A stretch of DNA of 64,000 bases from MWCR01 sp049325475 (GTDB taxonomy: Bacteria > Patescibacteriota > Patescibacteriia > 2-12-FULL-60-25), in assembly GCA_049325475.1 (NCBI GenBank), contig JBMOLN010000007.1:310001-374000 (forward strand), in the 5' to 3' direction. A program made the position numbers and the translations under genes. The notes under the pieces are model-generated. The model had not been told where the DNA came from. It saw only the letters and a list, made by a program, of their open reading frames with translations, and searched no databases. Shown piece by piece: positions 49,673 through 57,194 of this stretch. The stretch's first letter is position 1. Each line of letters starts with the position of its first letter.

Positions 49673-50560
49673 ATGACGCGCAAAAGTGTCACAGACGAAC
49701 AATTCGGCAGATTGCAGAGGCGTTTGGGCGAGCTGGCTCGCCGCGTGGATGAAGGCTCGGTCGAATTCGAACCGGCCATGACCGCACTGCAGCTGCTCGT
49801 CGAGGGCAAGAGGCTCATTCAACAGCCTCTCTGCATTCCAGAAGGTGGCCACCCGTATCGCGGCGGCCCGTCCGGTGGGCCGGAGAACGCGGAACTCATC
49901 CGCTCCCTCTTCACCCCCGTCGAGGCCCAGCTCACCCGCGTCCGCGAGCTCAACGCCGAACGCGGCTGGGGCTTCACAGACGAGGACTTCGCGGAGGCCG
50001 AGCGATCCGTGCCCCCGTGGCCGGCTGGCAACCTCGTTGCCGTCACCCTCGTCCCGTACTTGCCCGATGCGGATGGTATGGGCGGTGTGGAGCGAACCTT
50101 CCAAGAGCTTTGGAAGGCTGCGGCTGCGGCTCAAGAAAAAAGCTGGCGCTGGGGCGGCTATGACAAAGCCGGCCCGGATCGTTTGCGCTTGCTTAAGGGC
50201 ATCGATCACCCGGGCAAGGATCAACCCGTCCTGCGCTGGGAGGTGATAGACTTGGGTTGCAACCGCAACCGCAAGCCTGTCGATGTCCGCGACCCCAAGA
50301 CCTCGCCCCATGCCGGCGTCATCGCCTCGGCCATGCTCCACCCCGAGTGGGTCAAGGCCATGGACGGCTACGAAGTGCCCTACGCTTGGGCACCGGGCTA
50401 CGAGGTCAATTTCTCCGACGGGATTCAGTGGCAGGGCGTACCGAACTTGGGCTTCGATCGGGGCGTCCGCGAGATCAGGCTGGGCTGCGGCTGGTACGAC
50501 AGCTGCTACTCGAGCTGGGCTGCAGCCTCGCTTGTCCGGGAGCCGCTCGGTTCTCGGTAA
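49673..50560 (+). CDS. DGR target protein 2, C-terminal variable region
   Basis: A 295-residue protein whose ATG at 49673 follows AAAAAAAGGAGATCGTC. The N-terminal 75 residues (TRKSVTDEQFGRLQRRLGEL, VEFEPAMTALQLLVEGKR, PYRGGPSGGPENAELI) differ from target 1. Beyond LFTPVEAQLTRVRELNAERG the two are near-identical at DNA level for about 500 bp, pointing to recent duplication or gene conversion with swapped N-termini. The variable repeat ends about 6 residues before the C-terminus (WAAASLVREPLGSR). Its 17 differences from the template all fall on template adenines. Ligand unknown. Confidence 0.9.
   Translation: MTRKSVTDEQFGRLQRRLGELARRVDEGSVEFEPAMTALQLLVEGKRLIQQPLCIPEGGHPYRGGPSGGPENAELIRSLFTPVEAQLTRVRELNAERGWGFTDEDFAEAERSVPPWPAGNLVAVTLVPYLPDADGMGGVERTFQELWKAAAAAQEKSWRWGGYDKAGPDRLRLLKGIDHPGKDQPVLRWEVIDLGCNRNRKPVDVRDPKTSPHAGVIASAMLHPEWVKAMDGYEVPYAWAPGYEVNFSDGIQWQGVPNLGFDRGVREIRLGCGWYDSCYSSWAAASLVREPLGSR
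50412..50541 (+). repeat. DGR variable repeat 2 (VR2)
   Basis: Aligned without gaps to the template 50892-51021 with 17 mismatches, all at template adenines: 15 A to G and 2 A to T. The mutated positions overlap but do not equal those in VR1, so each repeat was rewritten separately. Confidence 0.95.
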
Positions 50561-50891
50561 TTGGCTCTTGGGGCTCTTGTAACCTTGGTCTTTGGACTTC
50601 GGTTGCGCGAGCTCCATTTTTTTATTGTCTAATTTAAGATATAATCTAACATGGAGAGTAGGTTAATGAATTAATACATAAGTGTATTAATCGCCGAAAT
50701 CTCTTATCAAACGCATAAATGTCAGAATTTTAGTCTTTACGAAGTCTAAAAGGGTACATAGCGAATGATGGGTACTCCGTGTTTTCTCTTGGAATCAGTT
50801 CCGATTAATATCGGGAATTGGATCCCGCATAAAATTCAGGACTTGGGTGCGCCCGGGTCCGGTGGCATGGAAGGAGAAAACACAACTTGCG
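50561..50891 (+). promoter_or_regulatory. Region upstream of the DGR template repeat
   Basis: A 331-bp gap. TATAAT at about 50638-50643 could start an RNA that includes the template. Downstream, GTTAATGAATTAATACATAAG and GTTCCGATTAATATCGGGAA give hairpins. A reading frame through 50765-51118 exists, but its composition follows the template and not a protein, so I treat it as non-coding. The last bases (GGAGAAAACACAACTTGC) lead into the template. Confidence 0.45.
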
Positions 50892-51021
50892 TCTCCGACG
50901 AGAATCAGTGGCAGAACGTACCGAACTTGAACTTCAATCGGAGCGTCCGCAAGATCAAGCTGAACTGCAACTGGTACGACAACTGCAACTCGAACTGGGC
51001 TGCAGCCTCGCTTGTCCGGGA
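50892..51021 (+). ncRNA. DGR template repeat (TR)
   Basis: A 130-bp adenine-rich template (many AAC triplets such as AACGTACCGAACTTGAAC) matching VR1 and VR2. It lies between the target genes and the reverse transcriptase gene, in the same orientation, the usual DGR order. Its RNA would be copied by the reverse transcriptase with errors at adenines and the cDNA would replace a variable repeat. Confidence 0.95.
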
Positions 51022-51061
51022 CTCCCCATTAAATCCTCTGTCTATCAAGGCGGGGGATTTT

Positions 51062-51460
51062 TCATTTAAGCGATCTCAGCCAGCCGCCAAGCATGCGACC
51101 GATTTCTTGGAGTTGTGATTCCATTTGTAAATACGCATTATTGGAAATGCACTTACAGTTTTTACAAAGCCTGACCAGTAATTTTAGAATGTCGAGTTTT
51201 ACGTTAACGCTATGCAGGTGTTTCGCTTTTTCGGTTTTATCGATATGTTCCGCGGCGGTCATGACCAGCTCAAGAATTTCCAAAATGCACTCCGCGCATT
51301 TGGTTCCAAGCGTGTATCTTTGTGATTTTGGGAATTTTAACAGCAGTTCATTCCAGTACGCATAAGCAAGATAAACCGAACGCACAATCGGGATTTCACC
51401 CAGCTCATTAGAGGAGCGATTATGTGAATTGTTGAAATCTATCGGGGGGGGTAGACTCAT
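51062..51460 (-). CDS. avd: bAvd-type DGR accessory protein
   Basis: A 132-residue four-helix-bundle protein. The ATG at 51460 is preferred; a TTG 18 bp upstream lies in tandem repeat DNA. FPKSQRYTLGTKCAECILEI (about 44-63), VNVKLDILKLLVRLCKNCK (about 87-105) and QLQEIGRMLGGWLRSLK (about 116-132) match the Avd-type S23 relatives, including the C-terminal GRMLGGW. Avd pentamers bind the reverse transcriptase and template RNA. Here the gene is on the minus strand between the template and the reverse transcriptase, which is unusual because it is normally codirectional. Confidence 0.88.
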   Translation of the reverse strand: MSLPPPIDFNNSHNRSSNELGEIPIVRSVYLAYAYWNELLLKFPKSQRYTLGTKCAECILEILELVMTAAEHIDKTEKAKHLHSVNVKLDILKLLVRLCKNCKCISNNAYLQMESQLQEIGRMLGGWLRSLK

Positions 51461-51522
51461 AGAATTACGAATTACCAATTACGAATTACCAATTACGAAT
51501 TACCAATTACGAATTACCAATT
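51461..51522. repeat. ATTACGAATTACCA tandem repeat
   Basis: About four copies of a roughly 14-bp unit (AATTACGAATTACC) fill the gap between the divergent avd and reverse transcriptase genes. There are no spacers, so it is not a CRISPR array. Related units occur at 8328-8352 and 62398-62425. Confidence 0.8.
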
Positions 51523-51528
51523 TTTATC

Positions 51529-52482
51529 ATGATGGAAAGAATTGCATCTTTGGAGAATTTGTTTTCAGCTTGGGGTAAGTTTAGCAAGGGTAAGCATAAA
51601 CGAGCCGATATAATGCTTTTTGAAAATAATCTGGAAGATAATATCTTTAAGTTGCGCAACGCATTGCTAAACTGCGAATATAAACATGACAATTATAAAC
51701 CATTTACTGTTTTTGATCCTAAACGGCGCAAGATCCATAAAGCGACTGTTAAGGATAGGCTCGTTCACCAAGGCATTGTCAATATTATTGAACCGATCTT
51801 TAATCAAAGGTTTATTTACGATAGTTATTCCTGCCGACTTGGCAAAGGTACACATGCGGCGGTTAAAAGGTTAAGGAGTTTTCTAAATCAAGCCAGCGAG
51901 AATAATACGAAAACAGTCTACGCTCTCAAATGTGATGTCCAAAAATTTTTCGCCAGTGTCGATCATGCGATTTTAACAAATTTGCTCGTGAAGAGAATAC
52001 AAGATCGTTCAACGATAAAACTGCTTACAACAGTAATTGATAGTTTTTATGCAGTGCGGGGTCGCGCGCTGCCTCTTGGAAATCTCACCAGTCAACTATT
52101 TGCCAATGTCTATCTTCACGAACTGGATTTTTATATCAGGCACGAGTTGCGGTTAAAATATTATCTGCGCTACTGCGATGACTTTATTATCTTAAATAAT
52201 GATCGGAAAAAACTGGAGAAACTTACACCTCAAATTTCGAGCTTTCTAACCTCGAGGTTGAAGTTAAATCTCCATCCCAATAAAGTGTTTATCAGGTCTT
52301 ATGCGCAAGGTATTGATTTTTTGGGATACGTTTTATCACCGCATGCTACGGTTATAAGAACAAAAACCCGCAACAGAATACTCAAAAAGATTACTAAAAG
52401 TAACCGCGCGTCATATTTGGGCTTGTGCAAACACGCTAACACTCATGAATTAACTCAATTACTCAAAACAAAAATTGTGTAA
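51529..52482 (+). CDS. DGR reverse transcriptase
   Basis: A 317-residue protein. The first catalytic Asp is in YALKCDVQKFFASVDHAIL (Asp 136). LPLGNLTSQLFANVYLHELD (184-189 for GNLTSQ) is motif 4 in the form typical of DGR enzymes, and YLRYCDDFIILNNDRKK carries the YxDD box (215-218). A short thumb follows (LNLHPNKVFIRSYAQGIDFL). It would copy template RNA into cDNA with misincorporation at adenines. The gene is AT-rich, unlike the target genes. It has two adjacent ATGs and its stop lies 11 bp before the trxB-like fragment. Confidence 0.92.
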   Translation: MMERIASLENLFSAWGKFSKGKHKRADIMLFENNLEDNIFKLRNALLNCEYKHDNYKPFTVFDPKRRKIHKATVKDRLVHQGIVNIIEPIFNQRFIYDSYSCRLGKGTHAAVKRLRSFLNQASENNTKTVYALKCDVQKFFASVDHAILTNLLVKRIQDRSTIKLLTTVIDSFYAVRGRALPLGNLTSQLFANVYLHELDFYIRHELRLKYYLRYCDDFIILNNDRKKLEKLTPQISSFLTSRLKLNLHPNKVFIRSYAQGIDFLGYVLSPHATVIRTKTRNRILKKITKSNRASYLGLCKHANTHELTQLLKTKIV

Positions 52483-52493
52483 CCTGTTTTTAC

Positions 52494-52553
52494 GCCGGCA
52501 CCGGCTGCATGGCCGCGCTGGAATCTAAAAAGTTTTTGGAAGAACGGGAATAA
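52494..52553 (+). pseudogene. Fragment of the 3' end of trxB
   Basis: Sixty bases encode AGTGCMAALESKKFLEERE and a stop. They match the last 60 bases of trxB (47693-47752) at 51 positions, with the first 20 identical. Four of six changed codons are synonymous (including the stop), so the two copies diverged under selection or came from related genomes. Directly downstream is the terminator that fits an original trxB-helicase boundary. The fragment marks the right border of the DGR island. Confidence 0.85.
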
Positions 52554-52556
52554 AAA

Positions 52557-52577
52557 AAGACCGTTTTTTCAGGTCTT
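52557..52577 (-). terminator. Terminator of the helicase gene
   Basis: AAGACC gttttttca GGTCTT; on the minus strand it is followed by a run of T. It follows the helicase stop and the trxB fragment. Confidence 0.75.
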
Positions 52578-52587
52578 GAGAAATTGT

Positions 52588-54819
52588 TTACTGTCCGTAA
52601 ACGATTTTTTTGTGTTTTTGGCTGTAGAAGCCAACCGGCTTCATGGTCTTGGGGTGTAAAACCGCGTAATCCCCGTTGGCCCGGTCCACATAAATCTGCT
52701 CCAGCTTAAAGTAGCGCATGGCCTCCGTTTTTTGCCTCAATGCCACAGCTTGTTTGTGGGCGCGCTTTGCCCGCTCCCTGCTGTTGATATGCTCGGCGAG
52801 AATTTCCATCGCGGACTGATGGTAGATCGTTCCGATGTATGCCTTGGAAAGATTGTATATTTTCGCGATTTCGACCGCGCTTTTTATGGGATGCCCGCAA
52901 AGTCCGAGCTTGTAATACAAAACTTTTCTGCGAAAAGGGGTTAATTGTTCGGCAAATGACAAGCTTAGTCGGATTTCTTCCTGTATTGCGCAAATCGCTT
53001 CCGGATCCGGAATCGCTTCAACCGAACCCCCCAGTGCCAGCCAGCCGGTTTGCGCGCGCTCGGCTTCCGCCCGGCTCTTGGCTGTTCCCGATGCAAAGAA
53101 AGCTTGCAGACGGTCATACTCCGATGTTGTCGATCTTGTCTTGAGGCTGCTCTTAAGCGCCTGGTAATAAGCGCGATGCGCCCCATCGGGCAGCCGGATA
53201 TCCAGAACCTGTTCAAGAAAGAGCTGGTAGACCTCGCTCGTGCGTGGAATACCCAGATAATTTAAGAGCTGTCTCCCGGACCCGCTGAAGAGCCGGTGGT
53301 TGAATTGCAGCCGCATAAAGCGGAAAAATCCCCAGAGTTTCGTGGGATTGTAAGATGCGTGGCTTGACATCACGTCATGCACTTGTTCGATGCTGTCTTT
53401 TCTCAATCTGGGTTTTTCAACTTTCATGGCAGCCGCAATCCGGTGAACCAGCCGCACATTGCTGATTTTCGTCATTTCTTCCGGATTTTCAGTTTGCTTA
53501 TTGCTTTGCTGCGGGCATATAAGCTTTTTAGGTTCCAGCAAATCTCCGGATATGTAATCATCCGCGCTGAAGCCCAGGATGTCCACGGGATACAGCGGCC
53601 GGGCGCACAAGTCTTTAGGCACGATGCAGTAGATATGCGCTTCATCGGTCCCGTTCTTGGTCATGACTCTGCAAAATTTTTGCGTCGCTCTGACTCTGGA
53701 AGCTGATGGCGATAAGTCAATTAACAATTTGCAACGGGGCGAGTCCCATCCCTCAATAAGTACCCCCACGCAAATTAGCGTATCGTAATACCCGATGTCA
53801 TAACGCCGCAAAATTTTCTCGCGGTCCTTTTTTGGAGTTTCGTGCAAAATGATCTGCGGCTCCGCCGCGCCCTGGGGCCTAAAAGCCGTAAAATACCTAA
53901 GTAATTCGTAGGCTTGCCGCCGGGTCTTGCAGGTCATGAGAGCGGGCCTGTATCGGTTTGCTTCGCTGTAACGGAACATGGCCGCCGCTTCCAAAAAAGG
54001 AGCCGTTGACATGAGTTCGCCAAGCGTTTCATTGTCGTAATCTCCGGCAACAAGCTTAACCTCCGAAGCGTCTTGGTCAACCTCGGCCACCCAAAAACGA
54101 GCGGGCGCCAAGAGCTGCATTTCGATCGCCTCGAGCAGGGTAATCTCATGAATCAATTCCGGATAAAAATTGTTCAGCGTCTTTTGCGAATTGTAATCCG
54201 GAGTCGCCGTTAAAGCTATCCTTGCCGCCAGCTCGTCAAAACCTTGTTGTAAGATTTCATGCCGCGATTTTGTCATTGCGTGATGGGCTTCGTCAACAAA
54301 AATAAGCGCGGCCGATGCGATTTGCTCGGGAAGCTTTCCATTATCGCGCCAAGCGCGCTGCAGGCTTGAATAGGTTGTCACGTTCACGCCGTTTTCTACA
54401 AGATTTTTTATTTCACCGTAATACTCGCCTACGGCAACATCAGGCATCATCTCTCTTATTCTTGTGGCCGTTTGGCCAACCAGTACCGCTGATGGCACAA
54501 CAAACAGCGAATGCAGTTGAGCAAAGCGGATTACAAAGCCCGCTACAATCGTCTTGCCCGTTCTCGGCGGCAAAATGATTCTGCCAAATGGCAGGCTCTG
54601 ATCGCCTTCCGATTCCGCAAGTTCATGGAAAAAATATGCGACATCCTCAAAAACGGTTTGCTGCTCGGCTCTAAGTGTGTACTCGGCCGGCGTGCGGCTT
54701 TGATCGTCTCCGCCTTTTAGTCTGTCTGCCGCTTTCTTCAGCCTTTCGGACATGGACAAGAAGCGATCCAGTCCCTCGTGCAGATTTATGCGCTTCAATG
54801 CGTCGTCTATGCTTTGCAT
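52588..54819 (-). CDS. Superfamily II DEAD/DEAH helicase with an HTH-like C-terminus
   Basis: A 743-residue protein. Walker A is ILPPRTGKTIVAGF (about 82), the DEAH box FVDEAHHAMTKS, motif III ALTATPDYNSQ and motif VI RVRATQKFCRVMTK. The C-terminal third is basic and helical. Near residue 660, LYYKLGLCGHPIKSAVEIAK followed by IYNLSKAYIGTIYHQSAMEI resembles the helix-turn-helix of sigma-70 region 4. The combination suggests DNA or RNA remodelling tied to transcription or defence. No nuclease motif was found. A promoter (TTGACA, 17-bp spacer, TATAGA on the minus strand) lies at 54852-54880. Confidence 0.8.
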   Translation of the reverse strand: MQSIDDALKRINLHEGLDRFLSMSERLKKAADRLKGGDDQSRTPAEYTLRAEQQTVFEDVAYFFHELAESEGDQSLPFGRIILPPRTGKTIVAGFVIRFAQLHSLFVVPSAVLVGQTATRIREMMPDVAVGEYYGEIKNLVENGVNVTTYSSLQRAWRDNGKLPEQIASAALIFVDEAHHAMTKSRHEILQQGFDELAARIALTATPDYNSQKTLNNFYPELIHEITLLEAIEMQLLAPARFWVAEVDQDASEVKLVAGDYDNETLGELMSTAPFLEAAAMFRYSEANRYRPALMTCKTRRQAYELLRYFTAFRPQGAAEPQIILHETPKKDREKILRRYDIGYYDTLICVGVLIEGWDSPRCKLLIDLSPSASRVRATQKFCRVMTKNGTDEAHIYCIVPKDLCARPLYPVDILGFSADDYISGDLLEPKKLICPQQSNKQTENPEEMTKISNVRLVHRIAAAMKVEKPRLRKDSIEQVHDVMSSHASYNPTKLWGFFRFMRLQFNHRLFSGSGRQLLNYLGIPRTSEVYQLFLEQVLDIRLPDGAHRAYYQALKSSLKTRSTTSEYDRLQAFFASGTAKSRAEAERAQTGWLALGGSVEAIPDPEAICAIQEEIRLSLSFAEQLTPFRRKVLYYKLGLCGHPIKSAVEIAKIYNLSKAYIGTIYHQSAMEILAEHINSRERAKRAHKQAVALRQKTEAMRYFKLEQIYVDRANGDYAVLHPKTMKPVGFYSQKHKKIVYGQ

Positions 54820-54851
54820 TTCTCCACCTTTGTCAAAAGAACTGATTTTAA

Positions 54852-54880
54852 TCTATAACAAAAATATCCCTTTTTGTCAA
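54852..54880 (-). promoter_or_regulatory. TTGACA-type promoter for the helicase gene
   Basis: On the minus strand TTGACA (54880-54875), 17-bp spacer and TATAGA (54857-54852), about 33 bp before the ATG at 54819. The leader has AAAGGTGGAG as ribosome binding site. Confidence 0.75.
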
Positions 54881-54934
54881 CGATATGCCCAAACGTTGGC
54901 TGTATTTTTGTTAGCGGGAAAACTCGCCGGCCGG

Positions 54935-54964
54935 AAAAATCGAAGCTTTACCGCTTCGATTTTT
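54935..54964. terminator. Isolated bidirectional terminator
   Basis: AAAAATCGAAGC tttacc GCTTCGATTTTT, a 12-bp stem in the gap between the helicase and PAS genes. The gap 54820-55157 otherwise holds only TCTAGAGTC-type repeats and no gene. Confidence 0.75.
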
Positions 54965-54984
54965 AAATACGAATTTACTTAGCG

Positions 54985-55150
54985 CCCGGCGCTTGAGTCT
55001 AGAGTCTGATTTTTCGTGCTTCGGTATTCCGGTTCAATCGTTATCATGTATTTAGTTCTGGATAACGGATCAACAAGACTACGTGTTAATGTATTTCAAA
55101 TCTAAAATCTAGAGTCCGGTCGCGCGAGGCGCGTTCTAGGCGATTAAACG
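54985..55150. repeat. TCTAGAGTC-type repeats
   Basis: GAGTCTAGAGTCTGA, AATCTAGAGTCCGG and a CGCGCGAGGCGCGTTC hairpin. Related blocks stand at 20700-20745 and 61490-61545. Confidence 0.5.
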
Positions 55151-55157
55151 CGACAGT

Positions 55158-55619
55158 CTATTTAAACCAATCTCTCAATTTGCGCAGTTTCTTGCCGGCA
55201 TCATTATCCAAAACCACGCCCATCGCGTACTGAACTATTTTTCTCTTCGTGTCGTATACAGGAGAAATATCCAGCAATGCCCTGAAAGATTTATTGGAAA
55301 TATGTAAATTATATACGCCTCTTGCTATAACCAAGCCCCTGTAAACCTGCAACAAGTCTTTCAGAAACTTCTTATTTTCTTCTTGATCAATCATCATATC
55401 CATGGGCTTAACGGCCAAACATTCCTTTTTTCGTTTGCGTATCAAATCGCAAAAAGAGTCGTTGGCATAAAGCACCTTTCCCGCTTCATCCAAAATAAAA
55501 ATTGGAGTCGGCATGTCATTAAACCATTCGGACGGAAAGCAGTTCGGCCTTGCCGGTTTGAGTTTTGCCGGCATTTTCTTTTTGCCGGCGGATTTGTTGG
55601 TTGATTTTTTTGTCTTCAT
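55158..55619 (-). CDS. PAS-domain protein
   Basis: A 153-residue protein. A Lys-rich N-terminus (MKTKKSTNKSAGKKKMPAKL) is followed by a PAS fold: WFNDMPTPIFILDEAGKVLY, ANDSFCDLIRKRKKECLAVK, GVYNLHISNKSFRALLDISP and IVQYAMGVVLDNDAGKKL. No kinase or cyclase domain is attached, so it may act as a small sensor or as a partner of another protein. It is divergent from the 55649 hydrolase gene, with a 29-bp gap. Confidence 0.85.
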   Translation of the reverse strand: MKTKKSTNKSAGKKKMPAKLKPARPNCFPSEWFNDMPTPIFILDEAGKVLYANDSFCDLIRKRKKECLAVKPMDMMIDQEENKKFLKDLLQVYRGLVIARGVYNLHISNKSFRALLDISPVYDTKRKIVQYAMGVVLDNDAGKKLRKLRDWFK

Positions 55620-55648
55620 AATGATTTTCTAGTATAATATCACCATCT

Positions 55649-56317
55649 ATGCCAACAAAAAAGAGGGGCTCATCCACAAAGCGCGGAAGAAGGGAGATTT
55701 CGCCGCTGGAAAAAATTAACGGTCAAATCCCCGAGCTGGAAATTGCGGACATCGTCTTTGTCAGGCATAAAAAAGGTTTGACTCGCTGGCTTTTGCGCAA
55801 AGTAACGCGGTCGTATTGGGATCATACGGCTCTTATTATTTTTCCGCGTGATTATTCACGCGGTTATGCCAACAACATCATCATCGAAGCCATACAGCAC
55901 GGCCTGAACAGTTCCTATAAACGCGGAGTGGAAGTTCACCGCTTGGATAAATATTTGAATGATCCGAAAAAATATGATGTGGGTATAAAGCGCATACCTT
56001 GGTTGAGTGAAGACATGAAGCAAAGAGTGCGCGCCTTTATGCTCATGAACGTTGATACTCCCTATTATCCGATTTTTACCAGCAAATTTTTTCTTGCCTG
56101 GGTTTCCAAAACTTACCGCAAATATCTTAACAGCCGCCAAAGATATTCATGTTCGGGCTTGGTGCAAAAATCTTTTTATGAAGCATCGGATTGGCAGGAC
56201 CGCACCGACGTCATCTTCCGCGGTTCCGGCTATACACCGATTGAAATTCAGGAAATCACTTCTCCCGCCGATATTGCAAACAGCGATGCCGGAGTTTGGA
56301 TTTGGAATAAGCGCTGA
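55649..56317 (+). CDS. Permuted NlpC/P60-like (YiiX-type) hydrolase 1
   Basis: A 222-residue protein with the order of a permuted papain-like fold: a His in SYWDHTALIIFPRDYS (about 53), an acidic strand (NIIIEAIQHGLNSSYKRGVE) and the catalytic Cys late in the chain (YSCSGLVQKSFYEAS, about 170). YiiX-type proteins hydrolyse lipid or peptide amide bonds, often at membranes. No signal peptide. It is followed after 2 bp by a paralogue. Confidence 0.75.
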   Translation: MPTKKRGSSTKRGRREISPLEKINGQIPELEIADIVFVRHKKGLTRWLLRKVTRSYWDHTALIIFPRDYSRGYANNIIIEAIQHGLNSSYKRGVEVHRLDKYLNDPKKYDVGIKRIPWLSEDMKQRVRAFMLMNVDTPYYPIFTSKFFLAWVSKTYRKYLNSRQRYSCSGLVQKSFYEASDWQDRTDVIFRGSGYTPIEIQEITSPADIANSDAGVWIWNKR

Positions 56318-56319
56318 AT

Positions 56320-56958
56320 ATGAATGGCGCCAGGTATAAAAAAATACAAAGCGTGCTTCCCAATCTTAAGATCGGGGATATTCTTTTAATACACACCAAA
56401 GGTTATTTTATTTCAAAGCTGGTCCGCCGGGCCACCAAATCATATTGGAGCCATGTTGCGCTGGTTTTTGAAATAATTCCCAATAAAACCGATTACCCCG
56501 ATATTCTTTTGATTGAAGCGCTGGATAAAGGAATAGAAATTCATCGCATCGAGCATTATATTAAGCATCCCGAAAAATACGATATCGGCATCAAGCGCGT
56601 GCCCATACTTACCGATGAAGAGAGGAACCGTTTTCGCGGCTTTTTTTTGGATGCGGTTGATACGCCTTATGATTTTTCCAGGTTGTTCAGTTATTTTTTA
56701 AAGAAAAAGCTGGAAAGCTTATTTGGCGCCGGAGTCGTCAATTGGCTCACTAGATATGTTATCGACGTTGACCAGTACGTTTGCACCACATTTGCCCAGC
56801 GCGCGTATTTTTTGGCCGTCTCCAAAGAAAAAAGGCAAAAAGTTTTAATGCGTCCGGAAAGCGAAAGGCACAATTTTTTATTCCAGATGGAGGAAATTTC
56901 ACCCAAAGATTATGCCGTAAGTCCCAATTGCGTATGGCTGTACAATCCGCACAAGTAG
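56320..56958 (+). CDS. Permuted NlpC/P60-like (YiiX-type) hydrolase 2
   Basis: A 212-residue paralogue of the preceding gene and cotranscribed with it. GDILLIHTKGYFISKLVRRA, SYWSHVALVFEIIP and LIEALDKGIEIHRIEHYIKH align well with the first copy. The catalytic Cys position is YVCTTFAQRAYFLAV (about 149). Conserved YDIGIKRVPILTDEER and VDTPYDFSRLF also appear in both. Tandem duplication followed by moderate divergence. Confidence 0.75.
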   Translation: MNGARYKKIQSVLPNLKIGDILLIHTKGYFISKLVRRATKSYWSHVALVFEIIPNKTDYPDILLIEALDKGIEIHRIEHYIKHPEKYDIGIKRVPILTDEERNRFRGFFLDAVDTPYDFSRLFSYFLKKKLESLFGAGVVNWLTRYVIDVDQYVCTTFAQRAYFLAVSKEKRQKVLMRPESERHNFLFQMEEISPKDYAVSPNCVWLYNPHK

Positions 56959-57194
56959 CTTTTAGCCAATAGCTATTAGCTAATATTTACCATCTAATAT
57001 CCTACAGCAATTTATTTAAAAATAGCGTAAAAGATTCCAGCATTGATAATTGATTTTGTAATTTGAGATTTGTTTGTATCTTGCCTGCACACCGAAACCT
57101 TGGTGCAGGTGTGTATCTTGTTTAAGTTTGGTCATTCCCGCTTCGCGGGAGTTATCCCCTTGAAAATTCAGTCAATTTGTGTTCATGCTGTTGC

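Noticed and set aside
50765..51118. Plus-strand frame of 117 codons across the DGR template
   Set aside because: Only the template part resembles protein, because it mirrors the variable repeats. There is no ribosome binding site and the flanks are not protein-like.
51461..51522. Possible CRISPR-like array
   Set aside because: The unit is about 14 bp and directly adjacent, with no unique spacers.
55025..55050. tRNA-like T-loop (GGTTCAATC)
   Set aside because: No matching acceptor or anticodon stem could be found nearby; the sequence is part of repeat DNA.
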